From: Fodinicola acaciae
Lineage (GTDB): Bacteria > Actinomycetota > Actinomycetes > Mycobacteriales > HKI-0501
Direction: 5' to 3'
Assembly: GCF_010993745.1 (NCBI RefSeq)
Contig: NZ_WOTN01000003.1
Coordinates: forward strand, 1,814,211 to 1,878,210
Length of the DNA stretch: 64,000 bases
Within the stretch, counting starts at the first letter, position 1, and each line of letters opens with the position of its first letter. The translations under genes and the position numbers were made by a program. Shown here in pieces: positions 16,611 through 25,150 of the stretch. The notes under the pieces are model-generated. The model was given only the letters and a program-made list of their open reading frames with translations. It made no database searches and was not told where the DNA came from.

Positions 16611-17111
16611 TCAGTCGCGCCGAGGTTGGGCCCAGGAGGCGAAGGCGCGCAGGTTGGCCAGCGACTCGCCGCGGCTCTCCCGCCAGGCCCACTCGCGCTT
16701 GATGGCCGACCGGAAGCCGATCGCCAGCATCTCGTCGAAGCTCTCGTCGGCATAGCGCAACACACTGCCGAGGATCCGGTCGATCTCGTCGGCATCGACG
16801 GCGTGCAACGGCAGCCGGCCGGTCAGATAGACGTCCTCGTTGCCGTCGACGGAAAACGCGACGCCATACATACGCGCGTTGCGCTGCAGCAGATACGTCC
16901 ACAGCTGCTCGTGGTTCTCGTCCGGATGCCGCATGACGAACGCCTCGATACGCAGCGCGTGCTCGCCCGGGATGAGATTGCACAGCGTCTTCTGCTTGTG
17001 CTCGCCGGGCAGCGTCACCACGACGCCGCCGGACGGCAGCCGCTCGTACTCGATCTCCCGCTCGTCCAGCATCGCCGCGATGCGCTCGGTGACCTCGTCC
17101 GGTGTCGCCAT
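16611..17111 (-). CDS. YbjN domain-containing protein
   Basis: A 166-residue protein with the YbjN/type III secretion chaperone-like fold: VTLPGEHKQKTLCNLIPG, LRIEAFVMRHPDENHEQLWT, RNARMYGVAFSVDGNEDVYL and GRLPLHAVDADEIDRIL. The gene lies directly downstream of mshA (stop at 17116, start at 17111), as Rv0487 does with Rv0486. YbjN proteins are linked to stress and cell-surface phenotypes, without an enzymatic role. Co-translation with mshA is likely. Confidence 0.9.
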   Translation of the reverse strand: MATPDEVTERIAAMLDEREIEYERLPSGGVVVTLPGEHKQKTLCNLIPGEHALRIEAFVMRHPDENHEQLWTYLLQRNARMYGVAFSVDGNEDVYLTGRLPLHAVDADEIDRILGSVLRYADESFDEMLAIGFRSAIKREWAWRESRGESLANLRAFASWAQPRRD

Positions 17112-17115
17112 GTCG

Positions 17116-18390
17116 CTAGTTGACCACAGCTGGCAGCCCGGCCGCCGCGTGGTAGCTGTCCAGCAGGCCGCGTACGGTGCGGTCCCAGCCAAACCGCCGC
17201 GCGTGGCCGACCGCACCGGCCGCGTACGCGACGCGCCGGTCGCGGTCACCGGCCAGTCCGGCGAGCGCATCGGCCCAGCGCTTCGGGCTGTGACCGTCGA
17301 CCAGCAGGCCGGACACGCCGTCGCGTACGGCCGTGACCAGGCCACCGACCGCGGCCGCCACGACCGGCGTGCCGCAGGCCTGCGCCTCCAGCGCCACCAG
17401 GCCAAACGACTCGTTGTGGCTCGGCACCGCGACCAGGTCGGCGGCGCGATAGAGCCGCGCCAGCTCCAGCGGCGGGCGCGGTGGCAGGAAGCGCACGGCG
17501 TCGGCGACACCGAGCTCACCGGCCAGCCGCGCGAGGCCGTCAGGTGAGTCCAGGCCGGTGCCGGAGGGGCCGCCGCAGATGACGACGACGATCCGCTCGG
17601 CGACCGCCGGCTCCATCTCGGCGACCGCGCGGATCAGCACGTCGGGTGCCTTGAGCGGCTGGATCCGGCCGACGAACGCGATCGCCACCTGCTCCGGCCG
17701 CAGCCCCAGCGCCGCGCGCTCGGCCGACCGCTGGTCGTCGCCGGCCGGCGTGAAAACGCTCGTGTCGACTCCAGGCAGCACGATGTCGACCTTCGCCGGA
17801 TCCGCCGCGTAGAGGTCGATCAGCGCCTTGGCCTCGTCGGTGGTGTTGGCGACCAGCCGGTTGGCGGCCGCGACCACCTGTTCCTCGCCGAGCAGCCGCG
17901 CCGGCGGTTCGGGCCGGTCACCGGTGGCCAGCGCGGCGTTCTTGACCTTGGCGAGTGTGTGGGCGGTGTGTACGAGCGGCACGCCCCAGCGTTCGGCGGT
18001 CAGCCAGCCGACCTGGCCGGACAGCCAGTAGTGCGAGTGGACCAGCTGGAAGTCGCCGCGGTCGGTGCTCAGCATGCCGCTGGCGAAGGCGGCGAACTGC
18101 GCCGGCAGGTCCTGCTTGCCGAGCCCCTCGTACGGGCCGGCCGGCACGTGGTGCACGCGTACGCCGGGCAGCATCTCGACCACTGGCGGCAGCACCGCCG
18201 AGGTGGCTCTGGTGAACACGTCGACCTCGACGCCGGCCTCCGCGAGCCGCTTGCTGGTCTCCACCACATACGTGTTCAAACCACCCGCGTCGCCGATGCC
18301 TGGCTGGTCCAGCGGCGAGGTGTGCACCGCGACAGCCGCGATGCGGTGCAGCTTTCGGCGAGAGGACACGACCACGTCGTTAGTCAACAC
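17116..18390 (-). CDS. mshA: D-inositol-3-phosphate glycosyltransferase (mycothiol synthesis)
   Basis: First step of mycothiol synthesis: transfer of GlcNAc from UDP-GlcNAc to inositol 3-phosphate. The 424-residue GT4 protein has [20 protein letters not shown] (substrate loop), [41 protein letters not shown] and [20 protein letters not shown] (the E-x7-E motif). The N-terminus is uncertain: GTG 18390 lies in the loop of a 13-bp hairpin and lacks a ribosome site; GTG 18375 or 18369 are alternatives. Confidence 0.94.
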   Translation of the reverse strand: MLTNDVVVSSRRKLHRIAAVAVHTSPLDQPGIGDAGGLNTYVVETSKRLAEAGVEVDVFTRATSAVLPPVVEMLPGVRVHHVPAGPYEGLGKQDLPAQFAAFASGMLSTDRGDFQLVHSHYWLSGQVGWLTAERWGVPLVHTAHTLAKVKNAALATGDRPEPPARLLGEEQVVAAANRLVANTTDEAKALIDLYAADPAKVDIVLPGVDTSVFTPAGDDQRSAERAALGLRPEQVAIAFVGRIQPLKAPDVLIRAVAEMEPAVAERIVVVICGGPSGTGLDSPDGLARLAGELGVADAVRFLPPRPPLELARLYRAADLVAVPSHNESFGLVALEAQACGTPVVAAAVGGLVTAVRDGVSGLLVDGHSPKRWADALAGLAGDRDRRVAYAAGAVGHARRFGWDRTVRGLLDSYHAAAGLPAVVN

Positions 18391-18403
18391 AACGACGTGG
18401 TCG
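18369..18403 (-). promoter_or_regulatory. Inverted repeat spanning the mshA translation start
   Basis: CGACCACGTCGTT (18369-18381) and AACGACGTGGTCG (18391-18403) are exact complements around a 9-base loop whose first three bases in the mRNA are the GTG start candidate. The hairpin could hide or present the start, or be a protein operator. No T-run follows in either direction. Confidence 0.6.
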
Positions 18404-18420
18404 CCTGATTCCTGCGAGAC

Positions 18421-18711
18421 TCAGTTCGAGTTGTAGTTGTAGGTGCCGTCGTAGTTGTTGTACGCGTTGTACTCGTGACCGGTCGAGGTCGTCTCGTGCA
18501 CGTCGTTGACGGTGCCGTCGGAGTTGACGTTCTCACTGGCGGTGTTGCCGTAGCTGTCGTACGCCGTGATGTGCTGCTCGCCGTCCGCGTCGACCTGGTC
18601 GTGCGCGTAGGTGCCGTCGACGCCGTGCTCGTAGATGTCGGAGCTGCCGTCGGAGTGCTCGTAGACGTCGTACTCGTTGCCGGCGCTGTCGTACTCGGTG
18701 TGCTCGGACAT
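18421..18711 (-). CDS. Tyr/Asp/Asn-rich repetitive acidic protein
   Basis: A 96-residue protein from ATG 18711, preceded by a good GGGAGAAGGAA site. It consists of degenerate repeats of about 9-15 residues: EYDSAGNEYDVYEHSDGSSD, DIYEHGVDGTYAHD, HITAYDSYGNT, HEYNAYNNYDGTYNYNSN. It is almost free of Leu and Pro, has no Cys, and has no signal peptide. The pattern S/D-G-x-x-x-x-Y-D resembles beta-strand repeats (Rhs/YD or TolA-like) or a stress-hydrophilin. I recognise no family. Confidence 0.7.
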   Translation of the reverse strand: MSEHTEYDSAGNEYDVYEHSDGSSDIYEHGVDGTYAHDQVDADGEQHITAYDSYGNTASENVNSDGTVNDVHETTSTGHEYNAYNNYDGTYNYNSN

Positions 18712-18966
18712 TTCCTTCTCCCTTGTCGTTGCTCTGGTGAGATTCATTAGAGCGCGCGATTCAGGATCGTACGTCCCCGATTCGTGCCACCGGACACCCA
18801 TTCCGATGGTCAGTTTTCCTTTGTTCGCAACGAAAACTGGCCGTTGTTTTACCAAGGCGAATTGGCTGCCAATTGGCTGCGGCGGCATTGTTGGTGCGTT
18901 CTTGAGACGCCGGCCGGTTATCTCCATTGGCTCACCACCGCGACACCGGCAATCCTTGACCGAGCG
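18712..18966. other. Lower-GC intergenic segment with small repeats
   Basis: This 255-bp gap contains no supported gene. It is visibly richer in A and T than its surroundings at 18800-18900. It includes an inverted pair CAGTTTTC/GAAAACTG around 18810-18838 and a direct repeat AATTGGCTGC at 18860-18880. It must hold the promoter of the acidic repeat gene. The A/T content could mark a foreign insertion or promoter region. Confidence 0.45.
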
Positions 18967-19821
18967 TCAGCCGACGCCGCCACCGGCCGGCGGTTTCGGC
19001 TCAATCGGCCGGTCGACGCGCCGGAACCCCGACGGGATGGCCGGGTCGAGGTTGGCGAGGTTGGCCGCCGTACGCGGCAGCCAGTCCAGGTCCGCCCCGA
19101 CGAACCGGATCTTCGCGTCGCCGTTGCCGGCGATCCGGACCGGGAGATAGCTGCCGGCGTCGACCCAGATGGTCATCGAGCCGAGCACCGGATGCGGCCG
19201 GCTGGACGACAGCTGGAGCGTACGGTGACCGCGGATCGTCTGCTGTTTTCCTTTGTCCACAAGGAACATGCCGGTCGCCAACGCTGCCTTTATCTTCGCC
19301 GTGGTGTCCGGCGGTCCGTCCAGCCGGATGCCTTCGGTCGGCTGCGGCGCCGGCGCCGGCCGCAGCTGCCACCACGAACGGTCGCGATAGCTGACGACCG
19401 TGGTCGACCCGCCTTTTGTCACGATGTCCGTCCGCGCGCCGCCAACCGTGGTGCTGGTGCGTGTGACGCCGGTAACCGCGTCGGACCAGCTGGTCGCCTC
19501 GACCCGCCGTCCGTCACTTGTCGAATACGCCGAATGTGACCGTACGACGTAATCGCCTTCGGACACCGCTTTCTGGATATGCGCGACGACCGTCATCCGG
19601 TCGGTGTGCGGTGCAGTTTGCGCCGGCGTGGCAAGGCGTACGGCGGTCACCGTGCCGGCAATCGCCAGCACCGCCGCGAAACCGGCCGCCAACACCAGCC
19701 GTCGCGGCCGGTGAGCGCGCCGCGACGGGACCGCGGTGATCCGCGCGAGCAACGCCTCGTCGACCGGATCCCGTACGGCCGGCGGACGCGCGGCGACCAG
19801 TCGTTCGAATGCTGTTTTCAC
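18967..19821 (-). CDS. Membrane-anchored partner of the adjacent ECF sigma factor (CU044_5270-like)
   Basis: A 284-residue protein with a cytoplasmic N-terminus (1-40), one transmembrane helix (about 41-63, LVLAAGFAAVLAIAGTVTAV) and an extracytoplasmic domain with SYRDRSWWQLRPAPAP and SMTIWVDAGSYLPVRI, reminiscent of LolA/LppX-type lipid-binding folds in CU044_5270 proteins. Its GTG start overlaps the sigma factor stop as GTGA, so the two are co-translated. It likely restrains or senses for the sigma factor, though no zinc anti-sigma motif is present. Confidence 0.75.
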   Translation of the reverse strand: MKTAFERLVAARPPAVRDPVDEALLARITAVPSRRAHRPRRLVLAAGFAAVLAIAGTVTAVRLATPAQTAPHTDRMTVVAHIQKAVSEGDYVVRSHSAYSTSDGRRVEATSWSDAVTGVTRTSTTVGGARTDIVTKGGSTTVVSYRDRSWWQLRPAPAPQPTEGIRLDGPPDTTAKIKAALATGMFLVDKGKQQTIRGHRTLQLSSSRPHPVLGSMTIWVDAGSYLPVRIAGNGDAKIRFVGADLDWLPRTAANLANLDPAIPSGFRRVDRPIEPKPPAGGGVG

Positions 19822-20348
19822 GTCGTCTCCTCAAGAATCGCGACTTTCCGCGACGCGTGCGCGTCCTGCGCCGCGAGTGCAGCGGCGAAACGCTTACGCG
19901 CGCGGTGCAACCTGACCGCGAAGGCGACCGGAGAACAGCCGAAGACCCGCGCCGCCTCACGGCGGCCCAGCCCGTCCCAACCGACCAGCATCAGGATTTC
20001 CCTGTCGTCCGGCGAAAGCCGGTCGAGTGCGGCGTAGACCGCGCGCCGCTCGGCGACCAGCTCCGCCGGGTCGCGCGTGCCATCGGCCGGACGATTGGCG
20101 AGACGTTCGTACAACGCGCGCTGCCGGTCGGCCGACCGCCGCTGGTTGGCGATCGTCCGCCGGGTGACCGCGAGCAGCCAGCCGATCGGCTCGGCCGGCA
20201 GCTCGCCGAATCGCCGCCAGGCGACCACGAACGTCTCGGCGACCGCGTCCGCGGCCACCTCCGGCTCGGCCCTGGCCAGCGCGTACGCCAGGACCGCACG
20301 GTAATGCCGCCGGTAGACCGCCTCGAATCGGTGCCGCTGGTCGGTCAC
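19818..20348 (-). CDS. ECF RNA polymerase sigma factor
   Basis: A 176-residue sigma factor with region 2 (FEAVYRRHYRAVLAYALARA, ADAVAETFVVAWRRF, IGWLLAVTRRTIAN) and region 4 (ALDRLSPDDREILMLVGWDG, LGRREAARVFGCSPVAFAVR, LHRARKRF). Start GTG 20348, behind GGAGGGAAG. It is coupled by a GTGA overlap to a membrane protein that probably acts as its partner. The regulon is unknown; such pairs usually autoregulate. Confidence 0.92.
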   Translation of the reverse strand: MTDQRHRFEAVYRRHYRAVLAYALARAEPEVAADAVAETFVVAWRRFGELPAEPIGWLLAVTRRTIANQRRSADRQRALYERLANRPADGTRDPAELVAERRAVYAALDRLSPDDREILMLVGWDGLGRREAARVFGCSPVAFAVRLHRARKRFAAALAAQDAHASRKVAILEETT

Positions 20349-20401
20349 ATCACTTCCCTCCGTACGCCTTCGTCGGGGAAGTGTCCGGCTCGCGCCGATC
20401 G

Positions 20402-20989
20402 TTACGCCCGGTCGTAGACCAGCGCCATCTCGCCGAGCTTGCCGGTCTCCTGGAAGGTCAACGTCCATTTCGTACCCGGCAGGCCGTCCTCGAACAGCCG
20501 CTGACCGCCGCCGGCGATTTCCGGCACGACGATGAGATAGAGCCGGTCGATCAGGTCGGCCGCCAACAACGGCTTGATGACACTCGCGCTGCTGTTGACG
20601 AGAATGTCGCCCTCGCCGGTCTTCTTCAGCTCGCTGATGACCTCCGTGGCGGGCGCGTCGACGACGCGCGTACGGTCCCACGGCGCTTCGGTCAACGTCG
20701 TCGAGAGGACGACTTTTTCCGTGTTGACAAGCCAGTTCGCGTATCCGCGGTCCCGCGGGTCGGCGTTTTCGTCGTCGGCGACCGGACCCCAGAATCCGAT
20801 GAATCCCTCGGCGTTGAGCCGGCCCAGCACGCCGGTCGTCTTTCCTTCGACGATGCGGGTCATCTGATCGCGTGCCACGTCGGTCGTCACGTACGGCGCG
20901 ATCGCGCCGAAGTCGCCAGGACCGCCGGGGCCGTTGTAGCGGCCGTCGATGGTGAGGGCCAGGTTGGCGGACACTTTGCGCTCGGTCAT
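20402..20989 (-). CDS. Dihydrofolate reductase-like/RibD C-terminal domain protein
   Basis: A 195-residue protein with the DHFR/RibD-C fold: VSANLALTIDGRYNGPGGPG at the start, GVLGRLNAEGFIGFW, WLVNTEKVVLSTTLTEAPWD, VISELKKTGEGDILVNSSAS and LYLIVVPEIAGGGQRLF. The family binds NADPH, but few members have known substrates. ATG 20989 overlaps the stop of the ArsR-SRPBCC gene (ATGA), so they form a two-gene operon. This combination is common in actinobacteria and usually called a putative deaminase/reductase. Confidence 0.9.
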   Translation of the reverse strand: MTERKVSANLALTIDGRYNGPGGPGDFGAIAPYVTTDVARDQMTRIVEGKTTGVLGRLNAEGFIGFWGPVADDENADPRDRGYANWLVNTEKVVLSTTLTEAPWDRTRVVDAPATEVISELKKTGEGDILVNSSASVIKPLLAADLIDRLYLIVVPEIAGGGQRLFEDGLPGTKWTLTFQETGKLGEMALVYDRA

Positions 20990-21792
20990 GGTTTCTGTTT
21001 CCTTCCTTGGATGATCGTGTCGAGGTTGTCGAGCACCTGTCCCCAGCCGGTCTCGATGCCGGCGATGTAGGGGACGGCTTCGACGGTTGTTTCGGTGATA
21101 CGCAAGGCAAGCCGCAGCCGCGTACCACCCGGCGCGGCGGACAGCCGCAGGTCGTAATGGCCGGTGAACGACACCGCGCCGGCATCCAGCACGGTGAGAC
21201 TGAAGGCGAGCCGCTCGTACGCGTCGGCGGCCCGCACGGTGCCGGCCGAGTGATAACGCCGGCCTTCCGCGTCGCGATAGTCCAGGACGGCACGTCCGCC
21301 CGGTCGCGGCTCGATCAGGCACTCGGTGATCTCCATCGACGGCGGAGCCCACCAGGACGCCAACAACTCCTCGTCGACCCAGTGCCGCCAGACCACCTCC
21401 GGGGACGCGGTCAGCACGCGCTCGAAGGAAAACGTACGATCGTCGGCCCACCGATCCCGGTCGGCGACCGCCGCCTCGGCCTCGATCGCGGCTTGGTAAC
21501 GCGCGACCACATCGCGCTGCTCACCGTGGGCCTCGGTCGCCTCCACCAGCTCTCGCAGCCGGTCGGCGAGCGCCGCGAGCGGCGCCGGCTCCAGCGCGTA
21601 CACGCGGCGCTGACCCAGCGGATAAACCGCGACAATGCCGGCGCGCGCGAGGGTCTGGAGGTGCTTGGTGGTCTGCGGCTGGCGAAACCCGGCCAGGCCG
21701 GCCACCTCACCGACCGACCGTGGCCGCTCGGCCAGAAGCTCGACGATGCGCCACCGTGCCGCATCCCCAAGCGCTGCTGCGATCCCGTCCAT
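20986..21792 (-). CDS. ArsR-type regulator fused to an SRPBCC (AHSA1) domain
   Basis: Residues 1-90 are an ArsR winged helix (LGDAARWRIVELLAERPRSV, FRQPQTTKHLQTLARAGIV, GQRRVYALEPAPL); residues about 120-265 are an SRPBCC/Bet v 1-like ligand pocket (RTFSFERVLTASPEVVWRHW, WWAPPSMEITECLIEPRPGG, GWGQVLDNLDTII). The fusion suggests direct ligand sensing. I choose ATG 21792: TTGACA and AATACT lie 18 bases apart with AATACT six bases before this ATG, so the message may be leaderless. GTG 21807 is the longer alternative. GAATATTC in the spacer may be its operator. Confidence 0.88.
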   Translation of the reverse strand: MDGIAAALGDAARWRIVELLAERPRSVGEVAGLAGFRQPQTTKHLQTLARAGIVAVYPLGQRRVYALEPAPLAALADRLRELVEATEAHGEQRDVVARYQAAIEAEAAVADRDRWADDRTFSFERVLTASPEVVWRHWVDEELLASWWAPPSMEITECLIEPRPGGRAVLDYRDAEGRRYHSAGTVRAADAYERLAFSLTVLDAGAVSFTGHYDLRLSAAPGGTRLRLALRITETTVEAVPYIAGIETGWGQVLDNLDTIIQGRKQKP

Positions 21793-21853
21793 GACCGAAG
21801 TATTCACTACAAAGAATATTCATGTCAAGGAATATCTTGATCGACCGCTCTGA

Positions 21854-22015
21854 GAGACTGTTGGGGAACTGAGGTGCGCGAGAGTCGAGATCCAAACGTC
21901 GTCCTGCCGATGCCGGAAGGACGCCCAAATAGCAGCGCTATGGTGGGGTTTCGTCCGGTGCCGGCAGGCGGCGTTTGGGCTCGGCTATCGCGTGCCTCAG
22001 TTCCCCAACAGTCTC
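21854..22015. mobile_element. Mini-transposon with perfect 21-bp terminal inverted repeats
   Basis: Left end GAGACTGTTGGGGAACTGAG, then G, and its exact complement at 21995-22015; TGA flanks both ends (21851-21853 and 22016-22018), consistent with a 3-bp TNA target duplication. The interior (about 21885-21972) is nearly the same as the interior of the 62077 element, with GAGATCCAAACGTCG, GCAGCGCTATGGTGG and GCCGGCAGGCGGC, although the termini differ completely. It has no ORF and lies between the ArsR and SDR promoters. Confidence 0.85.
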
Positions 22016-22074
22016 TGAGAGGGCTCCGAGCAATGGCGGGAGGTTAGATAGAGGCGACGAGATGGGAGGCGACT

Positions 22075-22830
22075 GTGCACATTGCCGTAGTGACTGGCGC
22101 GAGCAGTGGGATTGGTGCGGCGACCGCACGGCAGCTGGCGGAGGCTGGCTATCACGTCGTGCTCGGAGCGCGGCGGCTCGACCGGTTGGAGAAGCTGGCG
22201 GCGCAGACCGGGGGCACGGCGGTCGGCCTGGACGTGACCGACCAGGCCAGTGTCGACGCGTTCGCCGAGGTCGTACGACGGACCGCGGAGCGGCTCGGCG
22301 AGAGCGTGCATGTGCTGGTCAACAATGCCGGCGGCGCGCACGGTGCCGATCCGGTGGAGAAGGCGAAAATCGAGGACTGGCAATGGATGTACGACGTCAA
22401 CGTGATCGGCGTCGTACGCGTCACGAAGGCGTTGCTGCCGCAGCTTGAGGCCTCCGGCGCCGGCCACATCGTGGTCGTGTCGTCGACCGCCGGCCACATC
22501 GTCTATGAAGGTGGCGGCGGCTACACGGCGGCCAAGCACGGCGCGACGGCGGTGGCCGAGACGTTGCGGCTGGAGCTGTGCGGCCGGCCGATCCGGGTGT
22601 CGGAGATCGCGCCGGGGATGGTGCGTACGGACGAGTTCGCGGTCAATCGGCTCGGCTCGCAGGAGGCCGCCGACAAGGTCTATGAGGGCGTCGCCGAGCC
22701 GCTGACCGCGGAGGACATCGCCGACTGCATCACCTGGACCGTCACGCGGCCGCCGCACGTCGACATCGACCTGATGGTCGTGCGGCCGCTCGCGCAGGCC
22801 GCGCAGCACAAGGTCCACCGGGTCAAATAG
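22075..22830 (+). CDS. Short-chain dehydrogenase/reductase (YdfG-like)
   Basis: A 251-residue classical SDR: cofactor loop VVTGASSGIGAATA (5-18), DVTDQASV, NNAGG (about 83-87), Ser in VVVSSTAGH, and YTAAKHGA as the catalytic Tyr-x3-Lys. The Arg pair in GARRLDRLE favours NADPH. GTG start at 22075. It matches the position of Rv0484c near murB and mshA. Likely substrates are 3-hydroxy acids or small alcohols, but this is not proved. The downstream methyltransferase gene overlaps by one base. Confidence 0.92.
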   Translation: MHIAVVTGASSGIGAATARQLAEAGYHVVLGARRLDRLEKLAAQTGGTAVGLDVTDQASVDAFAEVVRRTAERLGESVHVLVNNAGGAHGADPVEKAKIEDWQWMYDVNVIGVVRVTKALLPQLEASGAGHIVVVSSTAGHIVYEGGGGYTAAKHGATAVAETLRLELCGRPIRVSEIAPGMVRTDEFAVNRLGSQEAADKVYEGVAEPLTAEDIADCITWTVTRPPHVDIDLMVVRPLAQAAQHKVHRVK

Positions 22831-23636
22831 TGGCCAAAGTGCCGCGGCTGGCGGCCGGCCGCGCGCGTGCGCTCGGCGTGCCGACCCGCGGCACCACGGC
22901 CCCAAATAGGCTCCGGCGGGTCGACCGCTGGCTGCTCGCGACGCACGGAAACCTGTTGCGTAGGGCGGAAAATCCGCTGGTCGTCGACCTCGGCTATGGC
23001 TCGGCTCCGGTGACGACGGTCGAGTTGGCGACACGGCTGCGTGGCGTACGCGCCGGCATACGCGTGGTCGGCCTGGAAATCGACCCGGAACGTGTCGCGG
23101 CCGCGCAGCCGTCAGCCGATCCGCCGTGGCTGGAGTTTCGCCGTGGTGGCTTCGAATGTGCCGGACTGCGCGCCACGGTGATCCGCGCTTTGAACGTATT
23201 GCGGCAATATCCGGAGGAGGCCGCTTTTCAGGCGTGGCAACAGATGTTGGGGCAGCTGGCGCCCGGCGGCCTGCTGGTCGAGGGGACCTGCGACGAGCTC
23301 GGCCGGATCGGCTGCTGGGTCACGCTGGACGCGACCGGTCCGCGTACGCTCACACTGGCCGCTCGACTGTCCACTGTGGACCATCCGGCGACATTGGCCG
23401 AGCGGCTGCCGAAAGCGTTGATCCATCGCAACATTCCCGGCCAGCCGATCCACGCGCTGATCGCCGACTTCGACGCCGCGTGGCAGGCGTCCGCGCCGAT
23501 GGCGACCTACGGCGCCCGGCAGCGCTGGGTCGCCGCCTGCCAGCGCCTCGCGACCGGCTGGCCGGTGCTCGACCGGCCGGACCGCTGGCGCCGGGGCGAG
23601 CTGACCGTGGCCTACGACGCACTGAAAACTACTTAG
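22830..23636 (+). CDS. Class I SAM-dependent methyltransferase-like protein
   Basis: A 268-residue protein with PLVVDLGYGSAPVTTVELAT (motif I with DLGYG), VVGLEIDPERV (acidic end of strand 2) and LAPGGLLVEGTCDELGRIGC. GTG start shares one base with the SDR stop (TAGTG), so it is translationally coupled. The substrate is unknown. The stop TAG at 23634 is part of the TTAG target where the 1.5-kb transposon is inserted; without that insertion its end would overlap the S66 peptidase stop. Confidence 0.82.
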   Translation: MAKVPRLAAGRARALGVPTRGTTAPNRLRRVDRWLLATHGNLLRRAENPLVVDLGYGSAPVTTVELATRLRGVRAGIRVVGLEIDPERVAAAQPSADPPWLEFRRGGFECAGLRATVIRALNVLRQYPEEAAFQAWQQMLGQLAPGGLLVEGTCDELGRIGCWVTLDATGPRTLTLAARLSTVDHPATLAERLPKALIHRNIPGQPIHALIADFDAAWQASAPMATYGARQRWVAACQRLATGWPVLDRPDRWRRGELTVAYDALKTT

Positions 23637-23659
23637 TGGTCGCGCAAATAGGTGTCTGG

Positions 23660-24363
23660 TTATGGGCGTTTGGGTCGGTTGTCCCAGCGGTGGGTGGTCC
23701 AGGCTCGTCGGATGAGGTTGCGGATGGTGATGATGGCGTCGATGAGGTCGAAGAACGCGTCGATGACGATCTTGTGGCGTTCGTAGCAACGCTGGAGTCG
23801 GTTGAAGGCGTTGTGCCAGGCGTTTGTTCGTTCGATGTGCCAGCGCTGCCCGGCCTGGATGGGGACCAAAGTGGAGAGTCGTGGTGGTGTGCGCCGGCAC
23901 GCGCGCGGTCCGACGGGATGCCGTAGCCCTCGACCATCAGCGACCGTTTCATGCCGCCTTTGCGCCGGTCGACCGGGGACGGGCCGGCGACCTCGCCTCC
24001 ACCGGGAGCCTTGGTGATGCACCCATCCGCGGAGCTCTCTTCCAAGACCAGGCCCACAATACGGTCGACGGCATCCAGCGCGATGCGCTTGAGCTCCGCG
24101 AAAATCCCCAGCTTGACCCACTCGTCACAGCGGTTGTCGCTCGTGGTGGCCGAACAGATGGTATCGGCGATTCCCTCGTACGGGCAGCCGAACCGCGTCA
24201 CCTGGACCAGCTTGTCGAACACGACCCGATCACTGATCCGACGACGATGACACCGCAGCGGACGACCCGAGTCACACACCTCGCGGACAGGCAACTGCGC
24301 GGCGAACTGGTCGAACAACGGATCCATCAGCCATGATGGCGGGGCGTGGCACGGGTGGTCCAT
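23660..24363 (-). pseudogene. IS5-family transposase, internally deleted and frameshifted
   Basis: The first frame holds the N-terminal part: WLMDPLFDQFAAQLP, then TRFGCPYEGIADTICS, DGCITKAPGGGEVAGPSPVD and KRSLMVEGYGIP. It ends at AHHHDSPL. The second frame resumes at LVPIQAGQRWHIERTNAWHN and runs to a normal C-terminus with FFDLIDAIITIRNLIRRAW. By family expectation about 50 residues, including the second acidic residue of the DDE triad (an HLDAGYDS-type motif), are missing at the junction near 23880. It cannot be active. Confidence 0.85.
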
Positions 24364-24366
24364 TGA

Positions 24367-25150
24367 TCACGAAGTGTCAACAACTTCATGACCGGCAGAC
24401 TCGTGCTCACGGCCTCTCAACGACACACCGCACCACAAACGGCGACCTATTTTCACGGGCTCTTGGCAGCGCATTGAATAGCGGGTGTGGCGGATGGGTG
24501 TCTGTGTCGGGTCGATGTAGGCGGGTGGCACGAAATGCGGTACGCCGTCGAGCATCTGGATTGACCATTGGCTGTGGTGCAGGATTTGGTGGTGAGCAAG
24601 GCACAGCAGCACCATGTTGTGCAGCGTGGTTTCCCCGCCGAACTCCCACGGTGTCACATGATGTGCAGCATCCCGGTGCAGGTCACGCCGTGATGCACGA
24701 GTTCGGTGATCCGCAGCCGCCGGTCCGGCTCGGCCAACCGCTCCCCATCATCCTTGTCTGGTGGTGGGTTTCCTGCTCGACCCGGTCCGCGATCACTTTC
24801 CCCAGCTCTTTTGACGTCCTCGGGGTGAGCCGACCGCGCCAGCGTCGCCAGTGAGGCTTCGATGCCGTCCCGGTCGGGCCACTCCACCGGCACGACCGAC
24901 ATCGCCGCGATGATTTCCCGTACGTGACCGGGACTGACCGCGCCGTCAGCCACCGCGGCCGCGGTGGCCGGCCGCACCGGAAACCCGTCCGCGGCGGCGA
25001 TGCCACGGTTTTCCAACGCCGCCACCGCCGCGACCCAATTCCGCGTACGACCGCAGATGCGCCTGGCACGCCTGCCGCACAAACGCCTTCACCTGATCGT
25101 CACCCAGCGCGGACCTGCTCCACAACCCAACACGATCCGGCAAACGCAGC
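24367..25150 (-). pseudogene. DUF222/HNH endonuclease (13E12 repeat family) remnant
   Basis: Pieces of one protein occur in several frames: VKAFVRQACQAHLRSYAELG, NWVAAVAALENRGIAAADGF, then VSPGHVREIIAAM, a KELGKVIADRVEQETHHQ piece, RLAEPDRRLRI, and the C-terminal HNH motif AAHHVTPWEFGGETTLHNMV followed by LLCLAHHQILHHSQW. The centre of the DUF222 domain is missing. These genes are repeated mobile-like elements in actinobacteria (REP13E12). Here the remnant lies within transposon inverted repeats. Confidence 0.82.

Noticed and set aside
18784..19539. Plus-strand 251-codon frame over the A/T-rich gap and the sigma partner gene
   Set aside because: Most of it is antisense to a convincing membrane protein gene, and the first part has no recognisable fold or ribosome site.
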